From Stenocarpella maydis (lineage: Eukaryota > Ascomycota > Sordariomycetes > Diaporthales > Diaporthaceae): 64,000 nucleotides of DNA. Each line of letters opens with the position of its first letter. Within the stretch, counting starts at the first letter, position 1. The stretch covers positions 620,001 through 684,000 of the forward strand of contig NQMI01000002.1 in the NCBI GenBank assembly GCA_002270565.1, given 5' to 3'. Below the pieces are notes generated by a model. That model saw nothing but the letters and a program-made list of their open reading frames with translations, had not been told where the DNA came from and did not search any database. The position numbers were made by a program, and so were the translations under genes. Positions 46,216 through 58,600 of the stretch are shown one piece after another.

Positions 46216-47547
46216 GTTTGAATTTACGCACCAACACCTGGTAATTTTAGGTTCGGACGACGATGATTGCTTCATCCAAGAAGTGCCCCGACAATAGTCA
46301 TACCTGACTCCCATAACAAGCGGATTTTTGCTGGAAACAACCCCGTGCCAGAACAACACGGCCCTCTATTCCAGGTTCTCCCCGTGCCGAACCCTCGCCT
46401 CGATTTACACATCACTCTCCGCGTTGACCAGGGAACTCGCCCTGACCCACCCGACAAGTCCAGGATGGAACCTCAACTTGCTCAATTGGCTCTGTGGTTG
46501 AAGCATTTGAGGACGCCGACATTGCCGAATATGCATTACTGGTAGTCTTTCGCTTCAGCTCATTCTAAAGATGAACGGCGGCCACACCCTACTGTGAAGT
46601 GCACCACGGCTCTCACCAGCTCCTGACTATCGATGCCAGACGATTATCCCACACCCACCTCCTGCGCGTTTGGTGTAGGGGCATCTCTCATAATCCGGGT
46701 CCTGCCTCCCGCGGTTGTAGACGGAGCGCCGCGGCAAGATCGTTTCCTTCTGGTCGACGTTGTGGGTGGATGCCTGGATAGAAGCTCTTACAAAGACTTT
46801 TGAAGACCGAGATCGGTAATAAGGGGGCATACCTCGTGCCCGTTATTGAAGGGGGTTGGCTTTTGATGCGCGGGCAGTTGATAGCGGATGGTACGGTTGT
46901 GCCGGGCCGGTCGGGCCAGGTCGGACCATTGAACGGGAAAAGTGGGCAGAGGGGTTTTCTTAATCGCCATGTTTAAGTATTGTTACTGTCGAGTTTTCGG
47001 TTTCTTGCTGATTTGACCTGCCGCGTCTGTTTGTGATTGTTCGTGACGGAGCCCCCTTTGTCATGAGGCCTGCCCACTTTGCAAGCCTCTTCGATATCCT
47101 GCACGATTAAACCCTGCTGTCAGGGTCGACCCGGGCAAGCATGGTGGTTAGGCTGGGTATGGGAAGCCTCGCCCAAACAGAACACTCCATTACCTCGTCG
47201 GGACGATTACGACGAGATATGATATGCAATAACTATTCCCCGCGTCCTCCCAGAAGACCGGACCCCGCAGCATGAAGTAAATCGATCGTCATGTCCAGCC
47301 CTTTTCTGTGCCCAGCCGGAAAGCCGGAGGAGGGACATAGGGACACCTTGCCTAGCACATAGTTCAAGTTCAGCGGTGGGCCAGACCACCTTGGAATTGC
47401 ATTGGGGCGTGTGGGCTTTCAGGCTGACCGGCCGGTCGACCAGTTGGTAGCGAATGTAGGTAAATAGACTTCCCCGCTCATCATCGTGGATCCATCATCC
47501 CCCCTTCCCCAACAACTCTATCCTCATCCTGGGGACGGGCTCGGGGC
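46216..47547. other. convergent intergenic region
   Basis: Between PP1 (plus) and the Rdx gene (minus). It contains the 3' regions of both; no other gene seen. Confidence 0.4.
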
Positions 47548-48495
47548 TCAGTCGCAATTCTTGCATTCCTGCTCACCCTCGCACGCGGCGGCGCCGCCTG
47601 CCGCCTGCTGGGGTTTCCCGTCCTGGCTTTCTTGCTGCTGCTGCTGCTGCTGCACCTCTGCGTCCTTGCTGGCCTTGGCGGCGGCGGCAGCAGCAGCAGG
47701 TGGGGGAGCAGGTTTCGGGCGGCGGTGGTCCCTGTCGACGTGCCCGAGGTCCCGGCCGGGCTCGATGACGTCCCTCACGCGGCGCTTGAGCTCCTTGGTC
47801 TCGGGGAAGCCGCCGTCGGCCTTGCGGTCCCAGAGGACGACGGTGCGGGCTACTGCTGCGGTGGCGTGTTGCGGGACGGCATCCCCTCTCGGCCCTGGTG
47901 CCGACGACGACCCCGGCTGCGCCGGGGTGCTGGTGCTGGCATGTGGGTGGGCGGGGTGGTGGTGGTGGTGCAAGATCTCAACCGTGAAGGTCCCGCCCGT
48001 GGAGGGCTGGAGGGCTACCTCGCCCAGGGCGGTTGAGAATGTTGAGAGGAGCTCCTGGGCGTACTGTGTACGAGGGAGAGGGGTTGGAGTCTTGGTTAGC
48101 CTTTTTGTGGGGGTGGTTTTTTCTCTCTCTTTCATTGGGGGCTTTGTCATGGAAGTGGAGGGTGGATATTGTGTGTTTTGTGTGTGTGTGTGTGTGTGTG
48201 TGTGTATAGCGGATTTGTTGGGTTGGAGCGAGTACTCGGTCAGAGTGAGCGGGGGAGTGAGGGAGTGCTGGGCGAACTTACATATGCTGCTCTAAGCATC
48301 CATTTACACCTGGTGACTGGTCAGCTTCTGTGCGGGTAGATATATATATATACATATACATATATACATATATACAAAGAGATATGAGAGCTCCTCTCGG
48401 CCCAGCTGGGGAATGTGTCGAACGTACTGAGTGCAAAACTTGATGGTCACCCGGGGCAGGGGGAACGAAGCCCCCGTATCGAGGCTGTCCGCCAT
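47548..48495 (-). CDS. Rdx (SelW/SelT/SelH-like) family protein with CxxC redox motif
   Basis: Three minus-strand exons: 48495-48428, a 28-nt microexon 48309-48282, and 48063-47548; 203 aa. The microexon completes the thioredoxin-like motif CTQC (C21, C24), which is split by intron 1, and supplies KWMLRAAY. Exon 3 continues YAQELLSTF, the conserved Rdx core (EVALQPSTGGTFTVEI), a His-rich insert, and the second conserved block VVLWDRKADGGFPETKELKR. The tail is Pro/Ala-rich with a Gln run from a (CTG)n tract on the plus strand, then several Cys. Rdx proteins are small redox proteins; the position held by selenocysteine in animal SelW is Cys here. Intron 2 (48281-48064) contains a (TG)n microsatellite; intron 1 (48427-48310) contains an AT-rich TATATACATA tract. 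Confidence 0.9.
47633..47653 (+). repeat. (CTG)n tract encoding poly-Gln on the minus strand
   Basis: About seven CTG units within exon 3 of the Rdx gene, giving a Gln run near the C-terminus. Confidence 0.85.
48179..48204 (+). repeat. (TG)n microsatellite in intron 2 of the Rdx gene
   Basis: About 13 TG units in the second intron of the minus-strand Rdx gene. Confidence 0.9.
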
Positions 48496-49485
48496 GGCCG
48501 GAGATATTGATATCTTCTTGACAGGTTGTTGATGGCTGATACTGTGTGTGGTTGAAGAGAGCCTAACAGCTAGTGTTGTTGTTGTCTGTCTCATGTGTGC
48601 GTGTGCGTGTGTATGTTTGTGCGCCACAAGTCGAGATTTTGTCTTCTCGTGAGGCAATACTTTGAAAGCTACACTGACGTCGGTGACGAGAAAAGGTGTG
48701 GTTGCAGCCGGCCGGTCGTTCACCGGGGCCTTCGAGTCCCGTTTGGTGGGGCCAGGGTGGAGGAAAGGGGGGGGGGGCGACCCAGCACACCGGAACCTAA
48801 CTCCGGAACATTTTTTGTTTATATTGGGGCGGGGAATACATAGTAGTCGGTGCGGACGTGCACCCATCCTCAGCAATTTAAACTTAAAAACTATAGCTTC
48901 AACAGTATCCCCGCTGAATAAGCATCGTTTAAGTCTTTGTTCAGTCGAACTGGATAATTATGGAGGGTTTCAAGGTATGGTGCGTTCAAAGCAGAAGAGG
49001 CGGGTCGTGATCCACCAAAGTAGACTTGATATACTACCTCAGGGGACATCACGGAAACGTGGCAGAGCAGGGTTTTTTGTTTCGAACCTATAATTTGCGT
49101 TAAAACAGTTCCTATCTTGAGGTTGTACAATGCGGTGCCCTGCCTCGGCCACCCATGTCTTAGGTAGTCAGTCTGTGGCGCGTCTCCAGGGACCTGTCAG
49201 TCGTCACATCAGCAGACACTGTGGTGGTCACTTCTAAATATCGATGAGGATTGATTGATCAAAAGAATTGATTCTGCGCTTGCCCCAGCTCCAGAATTAG
49301 GTTTGCCTTGGGCCAAAACAGAGGGTATCGGTATATGTAGCAAACCCGGAAAATATGTGATGGCTTACCTATTGCAGCCGTCATCTCGATCAACAGGTAA
49401 TGTAATATCGACACCTGGAACCACCTCAGAGAAGCAGTCCGTGATACACCCACTGCAAATGCTTTGGGTGACGGGTCTTCAGCCC
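48496..49485. other. intergenic, Rdx promoter and Hce2 3' flank
   Basis: No gene seen. The G-run at about 48770 and GT-rich patches near 48595-48620 are low complexity. Confidence 0.4.
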
Positions 49486-50337
49486 TCAGTCATTGTAGAT
49501 CTTCCACTCCACGCCTGCCGAAGAGGGATCCCGCCTGCAGTCCATCGTACCCCGTACAGATGGCAGCTTGTCGACACCACCACCATACTGCGAAATGACC
49601 GAGTTTATGAGGTCGCTGACGTCCTGGTTGCCGATCCTGGATTTGCGGAAACATCTGGTCAGCAGAAAGCAACACGTGACCAATTCAGCAAACAGGCGGC
49701 AGAGAAGAGAAGGAAAAATGGAATCACGAATGGGAAGTAAAGTCACGAGCTTACGGGATAGTCCCGGTAGACGACGGGTCGCTTTGCCTGACGGCGACGA
49801 CGCACGACTCAACACGGGCAAACTCCTCCCACGAGCCAGGGGCCCCGAACGCCGTCACCAGCCAGAACCCGTCCCTGTCCTTGGCCCAGTCGAGGAAGGT
49901 CTCGCAGTGCGCCACCAAGGGGCCGTCGTCCTCGTCGTTCCTCTCGAAGGTGCTGGCGCCGCACAGGTTCTGGGCGGTCTTGCCGTTGGTCCACGTGACT
50001 ATGCATGCCCGCCGTGAGCTCTTGCCTCTTCTTCTTCTTCATACTTGGCTAGGGGTTGGGGGCATTGACACAAGGGGAAAAGGCAAGAGGAACGGATTAG
50101 TTTTGGGCTTTGGAGGTCTGGTGTCGCGACGAGGATGGGGAACTCACAGTCACGCCTCTCCAGCCGGTCATCCTCGCGGACGGTGTCCCTACCAAGACCG
50201 ACGCTGCGATGGATAAGGCTAGGGGTGGTCCGCACACTGAGGCCAGGGCCTGCGGGCAGGCCAGCCGCTAGGCCGGCGAGGGCCAGGAGGATAGTCGCGA
50301 TGATGCTTGCGGGCCGCAACATTGTGCTTGTGGACAT
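49486..50337 (-). CDS. secreted Hce2 (Ecp2-like) effector-type protein
   Basis: Three minus-strand exons: 50337-50148, 49998-49755 and 49636-49486; 194 aa. Introns are 50147-49999 (GTGAGT...CATAG) and 49753-49637 (GTAAGC...TCCAG). The N-terminus is a clear signal peptide (LRPASIIATILLALAGLAAG); ATGs at 50337 and 50322 are both possible. The mature part carries the Hce2 pattern of homologs of Cladosporium fulvum Ecp2: NLCGASTFE, GPLVAHCETFL, a central VESCVVAV, IGNQDVSDLINSVISQYG and a late TMDCRRD, with the expected four Cys. Such proteins are exported and some act in plant infection or fungal competition; the role here is unknown. The acceptor of intron 1 is the least certain join. Confidence 0.85.
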
Positions 50338-52471
50338 CGAATCAGGGAGATTAGTGCCCGCGATGACGATAACGAGCCGATCGAGCTGCTGCTTCAGTCA
50401 CAAAAGTAAAATTGGAGACGGCAGGGTAGGCGTAAGTGGCTTATGTATGTATCGTGAGTGAAGGAGACGACGCGTCGACCAGGAGAACGAATGGAGCCCG
50501 AGGGCGTTGGAATGCGATGTCTTGAAGTCCTCGGCGACTCGAGTTGGGGGAAATGAGCAGAGCAGAGCCCCTGGGATCGCTTGTTTGACCAGGAAGGGAG
50601 GCCATGAGGCCATTTATTCCCACAGAGCGACGTGAAGAAGGTGGGTGGTAGAGAGGGAAAGGGCGATGGGCGGACCAGCCCCGATCCGGCCATTGTACGC
50701 ACTTGAGCCCCAGGTCGTGCGCTTGGGAAGTTGGTGATGCTCGGCTGATTGGCCTGTGAAATAAATGTCCCACGTCTCTAGCCACAATGACATTGACCCT
50801 GCATTCTGCCGTCAAGCCTCCCCGCCCCTACGAGTCTGGGTCATGCCACTTGAACAAGCCCACTCGACCAGCCGCCGCCATCCTCCTCCAACTGTCCCTT
50901 CGAGGCGCTCTTCTGGAGAATGCAGATCGGTGCGGGCGGGAATGACGGTGGACACCAGGCCCCTGGGCAGCGGAATGCTGCTAAATTCCAACCCACGTGT
51001 TGCTGCGTGAGACAACCTCAACGAAAGCGGACGACTAGCGAGCCCGAGCGCGGGACTTGAAGAGACGGGACAAGATAAGATTGACATCCTCCGCGGTAAA
51101 GAGCCGGTAGGCCCCTCAAGGAGCATTCATATTTGTGTCCCTGCACACATGTGAGAGTTGAGGCATTTGGCTGGTTCATGCATACCTGATTGTGCTCTCT
51201 CCAGGGATCCAGTCCGGCTTAGAACGGGTCCAAGTCCCATCAAGGGCAGGACTGGACAGGTCCGCCGCGCATTTACACTTCGCACAGCTAGAAGTCCATT
51301 CTCCACCTTGTTGCCTCACTGCCCTGTTATCAGACGCGCACGAAAAGGAGTGGAGAGACCAAAAGACGCGAAGAGGACAGAGGGACGGGTAAGCAGGGCA
51401 CGCCGGCCGCGCAGGCGGCGCGGTTGCACGAGGACGTGGAGCCTTTCCCCGGTGCCCGGAAGTGGTTACCCTCTCCCTTGGCCCGTGCATGTGTGCGTGT
51501 GCAAGTTGTCTCGGGAAGCTGTCAAGGTTATATCTTTCGGGCCGCACCAGAACATTGCACGAGGGAACACTGAGCCGTGGGTCCCGTGTCCGCAAGGTTC
51601 TTCGACGTGAGTGACGGCTGAGGGCCTGGAGGGCACGCGTGGACCCCCTTCCTATCTGGCTTAAGGCATGGCCGACCAGATAGGACCCTGCCGACCAAAA
51701 ATTCCCCGAGAATATACGACGTCCCTCTGGCTCAGAAGGCAAGCTCGAGGACTTCGTATGAGAACTTACCGCCGGAAAACGACGCTGTGTGTGCTTGGCT
51801 ACCGAAGGGTACCAGGGCAGACACTCCCACACCACAACCGGGCCGCGCCTGAGTGGATATGTCCGGAAATGTTCGTCGCGAGAGAGGTGGTATTCACGTT
51901 TTGGAGAGGCCTAGACTGACGAGGTACAAGTGGAAAAAATAGTGTGACGCAGGTATTAATAGCATGCAGAATTATATCCCTCTTGCCGGTATCCACAAAG
52001 CCCAGAAGCAAGAGGTTTGTATGAAGAAAAAAAAAAAACTAGACCATTATCGTAACCGCCCCAATCGAGAGGCCCTCTCTCCCTTGGATTCCACGGCCAG
52101 GGCAAGTACGGCGGCGAAAGGTCGGGCAGGCGTGGGCGGGTATATCGGTTTTGGCCCTTTCTTTTCTCCCCCTGGGGACGGGTCGGGCGTCCCCTTTCAT
52201 TGTTCGTTTCGTGCTCGCTCCGTGGCCTTTTCTCCGTCGCGTGGCCCTGGCGGCCAGGGAATTCTCACAGGGGTTCCGTTTTCCGCGTGTCAACGCCGGC
52301 CGAGCAAACAAATAAAGCACAAAGGCAAAACGCAAGATGTCCTTCCTCCCGGGGATGTCGCCGTCGCCGTTCGTGTGCCTCAAAAGATCGCCGCTCATCT
52401 TGGGGGCTTCCTTTTCATCGACCCGAGATCCCTGAGATATCGCATCCGTCGTTGATTTGTCGTCGCAGATA
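50338..52471. other. 2.1-kb intergenic region
   Basis: Promoter of the Hce2 gene and 3' region of the G-gamma gene. Several 60-220 codon frames on both strands are low-complexity Arg/Pro/Ser sequences with no recognisable features. No gene seen. Confidence 0.45.
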
Positions 52472-52817
52472 TTACATGACCAAGCAGCACCCTCCGCTCT
52501 GTTGTGGCGCGTAAGGGTCCTCGCCCTTTGGCACGACACCCCAGACGGTGACGACCATGTAATCTCGGGTGCTGTTGCAGTAGGCGATGATGCTGTGTAG
52601 GAGGCGCCCCGTGTCAGCGCGCGATTCTTGGCCGGGAGCACCCCGTCGACGCTTACCTTTTGCTTGCCTGGCTGACGGGGATACGTTCCCTCTCCAGATC
52701 CTCACGGAGGCGGTTGTTGAGCTCGGTCAGACGGCGCAGCTTCAGATCCGCCATGCTCTGCTTGTTCTTCTTGATCTGGGTCGGGTCGCCGACATCACGG
52801 GAAGTATACTGAGGCAT
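52472..52817 (-). CDS. gng-1: heterotrimeric G-protein gamma subunit
   Basis: Two minus-strand exons, 52817-52657 and 52592-52472, with an intron at 52656-52593 (64 nt; GTAAGC, GCTGAC, CACAG); 93 aa. It starts MPQYTSRDVGDPTQIKKNKQ in a CACCATG context, has the helical ADLKLRRLTELNNRLREDL that packs on G-beta, and ends GGCCLVM, a CaaX box (CLVM) for prenylation and membrane attachment, with a neighbouring Cys that may be palmitoylated. It works with G-beta in mating, conidiation and virulence signalling in filamentous fungi. The same frame is open for 60 codons upstream to an ATG at 52997, but the family start is the one given. Confidence 0.95.
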
Positions 52818-55633
52818 GGTGGCGGCTTGAGAGGAATTTGATACCGAATTGGCCCGGTTGCGAGAGGGCCGTTGGGGAGACGAAGAGTGTGCGGAATCAG
52901 AGCCTCCAAGTGTGAGGTCGGGTCGGGCGGGTGAGTTGGGGATTGCGTGATGGCGGAGTCGATCCCTGTCACTTTGTTGGTCCTGCTGTTCGAACATGGC
53001 GAGCGTTAGCAATGGCTGGGTGGAAGAGGATGGCGATTGAGACGGGGGCTGATTTGAAGGATGACGGGCGACAGGAGGGTGTGGGAGGGTCGGGAGAGTC
53101 GGGCAGGCTGGGATGGGCTAGGGCGGACTGGGCTTGCGGATCACCAGTCTCTGACGGCGAGGTTTGACAAAGCGTACGACAGCAGACAGTAGGACGGTAG
53201 GACGATTGGCAATCGAATCGATCGGAAGTTGGGACGGCAGGGCTGCACAGGGGGAGGCAAAAAGGGTTTTGACGTACGACTGAGGCTCGGCAAGAAGTGC
53301 GGGCAGGTATTGGTGGGGGATCAAAGGGAAGGATGGCGGGTTGGGTCGGATTGGATTGGATTGGATTGGAATGTGCAAAGGAGGGAATGAGGAATCGGAG
53401 GTCGACGACGACACGCTTTGACGAAGCTGTGTGCAGCGCAGAGAGTACAGTCGAGCAGCAGCAGCAACAGCGAGTAGCGGGTTGGGAAGAGAGGAGAAGC
53501 CGGCCCTGGGGCGAGCAGCCGGGAGTGCTGGTGCTCTGTCTGCTCTGCTGCGGCGATCAGGTAAGCAGGTGGGCCCAGAACCGGGGAACAGGAGGGTACG
53601 GTAAGGTACATGGGAGCATGCCTACCTAGAAGTGGTAGACCAGGTACTCTATACCTACCTGGCAGGTAGGCACGCTACTACATGAAGGGGGGCCCCTGTT
53701 GGCCTGCGTGTTGGGGTCGTCCCGAGCGAGTGGCTTTTCGACTTGGGCTCCTGGTTTTTGGTCGGATCGGGAACGGGGACGGGGGTTGCGGTGAGGACCT
53801 GCAAACATCCACTATCGACCTGGGCAGTGGGCAGGTGAGGTGAGATGCACTGAGCTGCGCTGCACTGCAACACTGCAATCAGGGTTGGCCTGGCCGGGTT
53901 CTTGGTGGGCGAGGGTGGAGGGTGGAGGGGTGTGGTCAGGGGTCAGAGGTCCGAGGTCAGAGGCTGCTGGAGCTGAGCAGGTATGGCACTGCTTTTGTCT
54001 TTTCTCTCTCTCCCTTGGGAAGATCGACCTCAGACTCACACGCAGACACGCAGCATCCAAAACACACTCACACAAACACACGGGGACGAAAGAGACCAGG
54101 TCTACGACATGGGACGGGGAAAGGGGGAGAAAAAGGAATAAATGGGCAGGAAAAATGAGTAAATTGGTGCCGGTTTGGGGAGATGTGCAGAGTAAATCAA
54201 GGCAGATTGGAGAGTGGCGATTGGCTCGGAAAACCGTCTGTGAGAGATTGCACCTGGACAGTGGCTCCAACATGGCTCCAACCGTACTACGGACGACTGT
54301 AGTCTGCTGTCTGTGGATTAGCCTAGCCCAGCCAGGCCTAGCCCTCGTCGCCTGGGCTCTGCCCTGGCTCCCCTGGCTCGCCTCCTGGGGCCCGCCTCGG
54401 CCTCCTCCCAATTGCCAATTGCCCTCTTTCGGCCTTCTCTCCACCACATGCCCCATCACGGAAATGAGACTTTTCTATCTGCCCATTTGTCTCACTGTTT
54501 GACGATGCATCCATCCGTCTTGGGCTGAGACCCGGACGGCACGCGCACAAACACATACGATATTTTCTTAGGCCCGTCGTCGTCGTTCATCCTCTTATTT
54601 ATAAACTATGTATACCTGGGTGCTCTAGTACTCTGCAGACGCTGTACACTAAGTAGGCACATATAGGGTAGATACTGGCAATCTAGGCACACAAGGTCTT
54701 GGCGAGACAATCACTCTACCTACGGGATTGATTTACACCTGTCATGCACCAAGACGCATGTTTAATGTTTCATGTCCTGTATACTTCAAAGCAACAGGTG
54801 TATGGTGTCAGACCTCAGACTTTTGGTGAAGCTTATTATTGTCAAACCCATCAAGCTCGAATGTTGTGTCGGAGAAAGGCTTGAATCATCCGAGCGGGAG
54901 GCACAACATCCACCTCGGGGGGCCGAAGTAGCCGGGCAAAAAAAAAAAAAGACACAAAAAAATATTGCAATTATCACAATGTCTTTACCGATAATTGTCT
55001 ACTTTATACGGATAGTATTGTAACCTTTCATATGCTTGGATGGCGGGGTACTGTGTGTAGTGTACTCTATAACTCCCGTGCCCATGCCCATGCCCATGCC
55101 ATGCCCCTCAGGCTAATAACGGAGGTGTACTGAACGTCCCGCGTCCGTCCCTTCGACAACAGACAGTATCATTCGACCTATCAACATGGCAATCACTTCT
55201 TCCCGCCAGCCGTAGTTTCGAAAACAGTCATTTCCACAGCTAAACAACGAGGAAATCTCTACCTACTCGAGATTAACGTGTTTACTGCGTCATGGCTGCA
55301 TTGGGGACCTGCAAACTTGAACAGAAACGTCGGATTGCACGTGACTTGGTCACAATCCCCTTTCGGACTAGGCGTTTCGCACAACACACCAGCCAAACCC
55401 ACGGGCCTCACGCCCCAAGTTTTTTCGCAGCAAGGCGACTGCAGTCACTGTCTCGACTTACTGCCCAGTCAGTCCCTCAGACCAGGCAGATTTTCCATCG
55501 AGGATCAACAGAGCCAGAGTCCATCGACTTTCGGTCTTGAAGCAAATTCTGTTGACTCTCGTGCCCTGGGCATCCCCCCTTTCAACCAACCCCTCGCACG
55601 CCCAGAGAGGAGACAGGACACAGATTGCCCACC
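52818..55633. other. 2.8-kb divergent promoter region (G-gamma and eIF3a)
   Basis: Long leaders for both genes are likely. It contains a (GGATT)n tract at about 53348-53370, CCTACCTACC/GGTAGG inverted motifs around 53620-53670, and an A-run near 54940. A 72-220 codon frame set at 53840-54500 is low-complexity. No further gene supported. Confidence 0.45.
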
Positions 55634-58600
55634 ATGCCGCCCCCGCCGCATCAAAAACCCGAAAATGTCCTCAAGCGCGCTCATGAGCTCATCGGCGTCG
55701 GCCAGGTTCCAGCTGCCCTGACCCTGCTGCACGAGCACATCACCTCGAAGCGATCACGAAATGTCCCCATCGCGTCGCTCGAGCCCGTCATGCTCCTGCT
55801 CGTCGAGCTGTCCGTCGAGCAGAAGAAGGGCAAGCTGACAAAGGACGCCATGTACCAGTACAAGAACATCGCCCAGAACAGCAACATCGGCACCATCGAG
55901 CTGGTCCTCAAGAAGTTCCTCGAGCTCGCTGCCGACAAGGTCACCGCCGCCCAGGCCAAGGCCGACGAGGTCCAGTCCAGCATCGAGGCCACCGCTGGTG
56001 GGGCTGGCGTCGACGACCTCGAGGCCACAGAGACACCAGAGTCCATCCTGCTCGCCACTGTCTCCGGCGAGCAGTCCAAGGACCGCACCGACCGCGCCAT
56101 CGTCACCCCGTGGCTCAAGTTCCTCTGGGAGGCATACCGCACTGTCCTCGACATCCTCCGAAACAATGCCCGCCTCGAGATCCTCTATCAGAGCACTGCC
56201 ATGCAGGCCTTCGACTTCTGTCTCAAGTACACCAGAAAGACCGAGTTCCGCCGCCTGTGCGAGCTGCTCCGCAACCACGTCCAGACCGCCGCCAAGTACT
56301 CGCAGCAGATGCACGCCATCAACCTGAACGACCCTGATACCCTGCAGCGCCACCTCGAGACCCGCTTCCAGCAGCTCAACGTGGCCGTCGAGCTGGAGCT
56401 GTGGCAGGAGGCCTTCCGCAGCGTCGAGGACATCCACACCCTTCTCAACCTGAGCAAGCGCCCACCAAAGAACATCATGATGGCCAACTACTACGAGAAG
56501 CTCACTCGCATCTTCCTCGTCGGCGAGAACTACCTGTTCCATGCCGCTGCCTGGTCCCGTTACTACCAGCTCCTCCGCCAGTCGGCCACCTCTGTGGCTA
56601 CCGGCCAGAGCAAGAAGTCCGACAACCCCGCGGCTACCGAGGCCGACCTGCAGAAGGCTGCCTCGTTCGTCTTGCTGTCGGCCCTGTCCATCCCCGTCAT
56701 CAGCACTACGCGGTCCCGCGGTGCCATGGTCGACTTTGACGAGGCCAGGAAGAACAAGAACTCGCGTCTGACCCACCTGCTGGGCATGAACTCGGCGCCT
56801 ACCCGTGCTGTCCTCTTCCAAGACATCCGTGCCAAGCAGCTCATCCGCCGTGTCCGCCCCGAGATCCGAGACCTCTACAACATCCTCGAGGTTGACTTCC
56901 ACCCCCTCTCCATCTGCGAGAAGATCTCGCCCATCCTGGCGCAGATCGGCGCAGACCCCGACATGCAGAAGTATGTGCTGCCCCTGCAACAGGTCATCCT
57001 CACGCGGTTGTTCCAGCAGCTGTCCCAGGTGTACGAGACTGTCGACCTCTCATACGTCGAGGGCCTTGCCAAGTTCCCCGAGCCGTTCCAGGTTACCCGT
57101 GCCACCATCGAGAAGTTCATAATGAACGGTAACAAGAAGGGCGACCTTGCCATTCGCATGGACCATGCCACCGGTGTGCTGAGCTTTGACAAGGACATTT
57201 TCTCGTCGGCCAAGGCTGCCAGTGCCGGTTCCGCGGGCGGTTCTGCTGAGGCCGATGCTGGCGTGGGATCTGTCCAGAGACTGCAGAGTACTCCCGCAGA
57301 GATCGTGCGGACCCAGTTGACTCGGCTGTTCAAGACGCTGCACACTACCTGCTACTACATTGACCCCACCTTCAATGAGGACCGCGTCAAGGCTCGTCAG
57401 GCCGCCCTGGCTCGGGCCAAGGCAGGCGCTGATGAGGAGCACCGCGACATCCTGGCTCGCAAGGAGATCATTCAAAAGCGTAAGGAACAAGCTTCTGAGA
57501 TCCGTGCGCGCATCGAGCGGGAGAACGCAAACGCCAAGCGCCTCCGTGAGCAGCAGCTCCTGGAGGCCGAGGCGCAACGGTTGCAGCAGGAGCTCAAGGA
57601 GCGTGAGCAGAGGAGACTGCAGAAGGAGCGCGAGGAGATCCACAAGATCGAGATTGAGAACACCATCAAGGAGCTCAAGATCGGGACCAAGCAGCTCGGC
57701 ATCGACCCTGAGGACCTGGCAAACCTTGACAGCAGCCGCCTCCGCGCCATCAAGCTCGCGCAACTCGAGCGTGAGAAGAACGACGTCAACGAGAAGCTCC
57801 GCATCACTGCCAAGCGTATTGACCATCTTGAGCGCGCCTTCCGTAAGGAAGAGGCGAAGAAGCTGGGTGAGGATTACGAGAAGCAGCGCGCCGCGGATCT
57901 CGCCGCCTACGAGAAGACCAAGCAGGAGACTCTTATCGAATCCAAGCGCAAGCACAAGGAGAATGTGGAGCTGAAGCACCGCGTGGAGCGTCTTGTTCCC
58001 TTCTACGAGAGGTTTAAGGAGAACCTGTATGATCGTCGTCGCGACGAGTTCGACAAGAAGCGTCGTGAGGCAGAGAGGGAAATGGAGAAGGCCATCGCCG
58101 CTCGCAAGAAGGAGGTCAGGGACAGGAAGATCCGCGAGAAGAGGGAGCGTGAGGAGAAGGAGCAAGCCCTGCGGGAGGCCGAGGAGAGGGCTGCCCGCGA
58201 GAAGGAGGAGCGCGAGCAACGCGAGGCCCAGCGTCGCGAGGAGATGGCACGCATCAAGGCGCAGCGCGACTCAGAGCGCCAGGAGGCCCTGGAGAAGGCG
58301 GCATTGCAGGCCCGTCGCGAGGAGGAGGCGCTCGCGAGGCGCCAGAAGGAGAAGGAACAAGCTCGCATCCCCATCCGCCCAATGCCCATGGAGCGGTCCG
58401 ACTCGTCCGATCGGCCATCCGGCCCACCGCGTCTGGCCCTGGCCGGCAACAAGCCCAGCTGGCGTGAGCGGCAAGCTGCGAAGGAGGCGGCCGGTGAGGC
58501 TACTTCCACCGACGCAACTCCCGCGCGTGCCACGCCGCCGCCTTTCGAGCGCCCTGCACCAGCTGAGCGCCCTGCGCCCGCCGAGCGCCATGCACCCGCC

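Noticed and set aside
53840..54502. 220-codon plus-strand ORF between G-gamma and eIF3a
   Set aside because: Low-complexity Trp/Ser/Arg-rich frame; similar-length frames overlap it and no motif is present.
55754..56989. 411-codon minus-strand ORF opposite eIF3a
   Set aside because: Antisense shadow, Leu/Val/Asp/Gly-biased; eIF3a homology on the plus strand explains the region.
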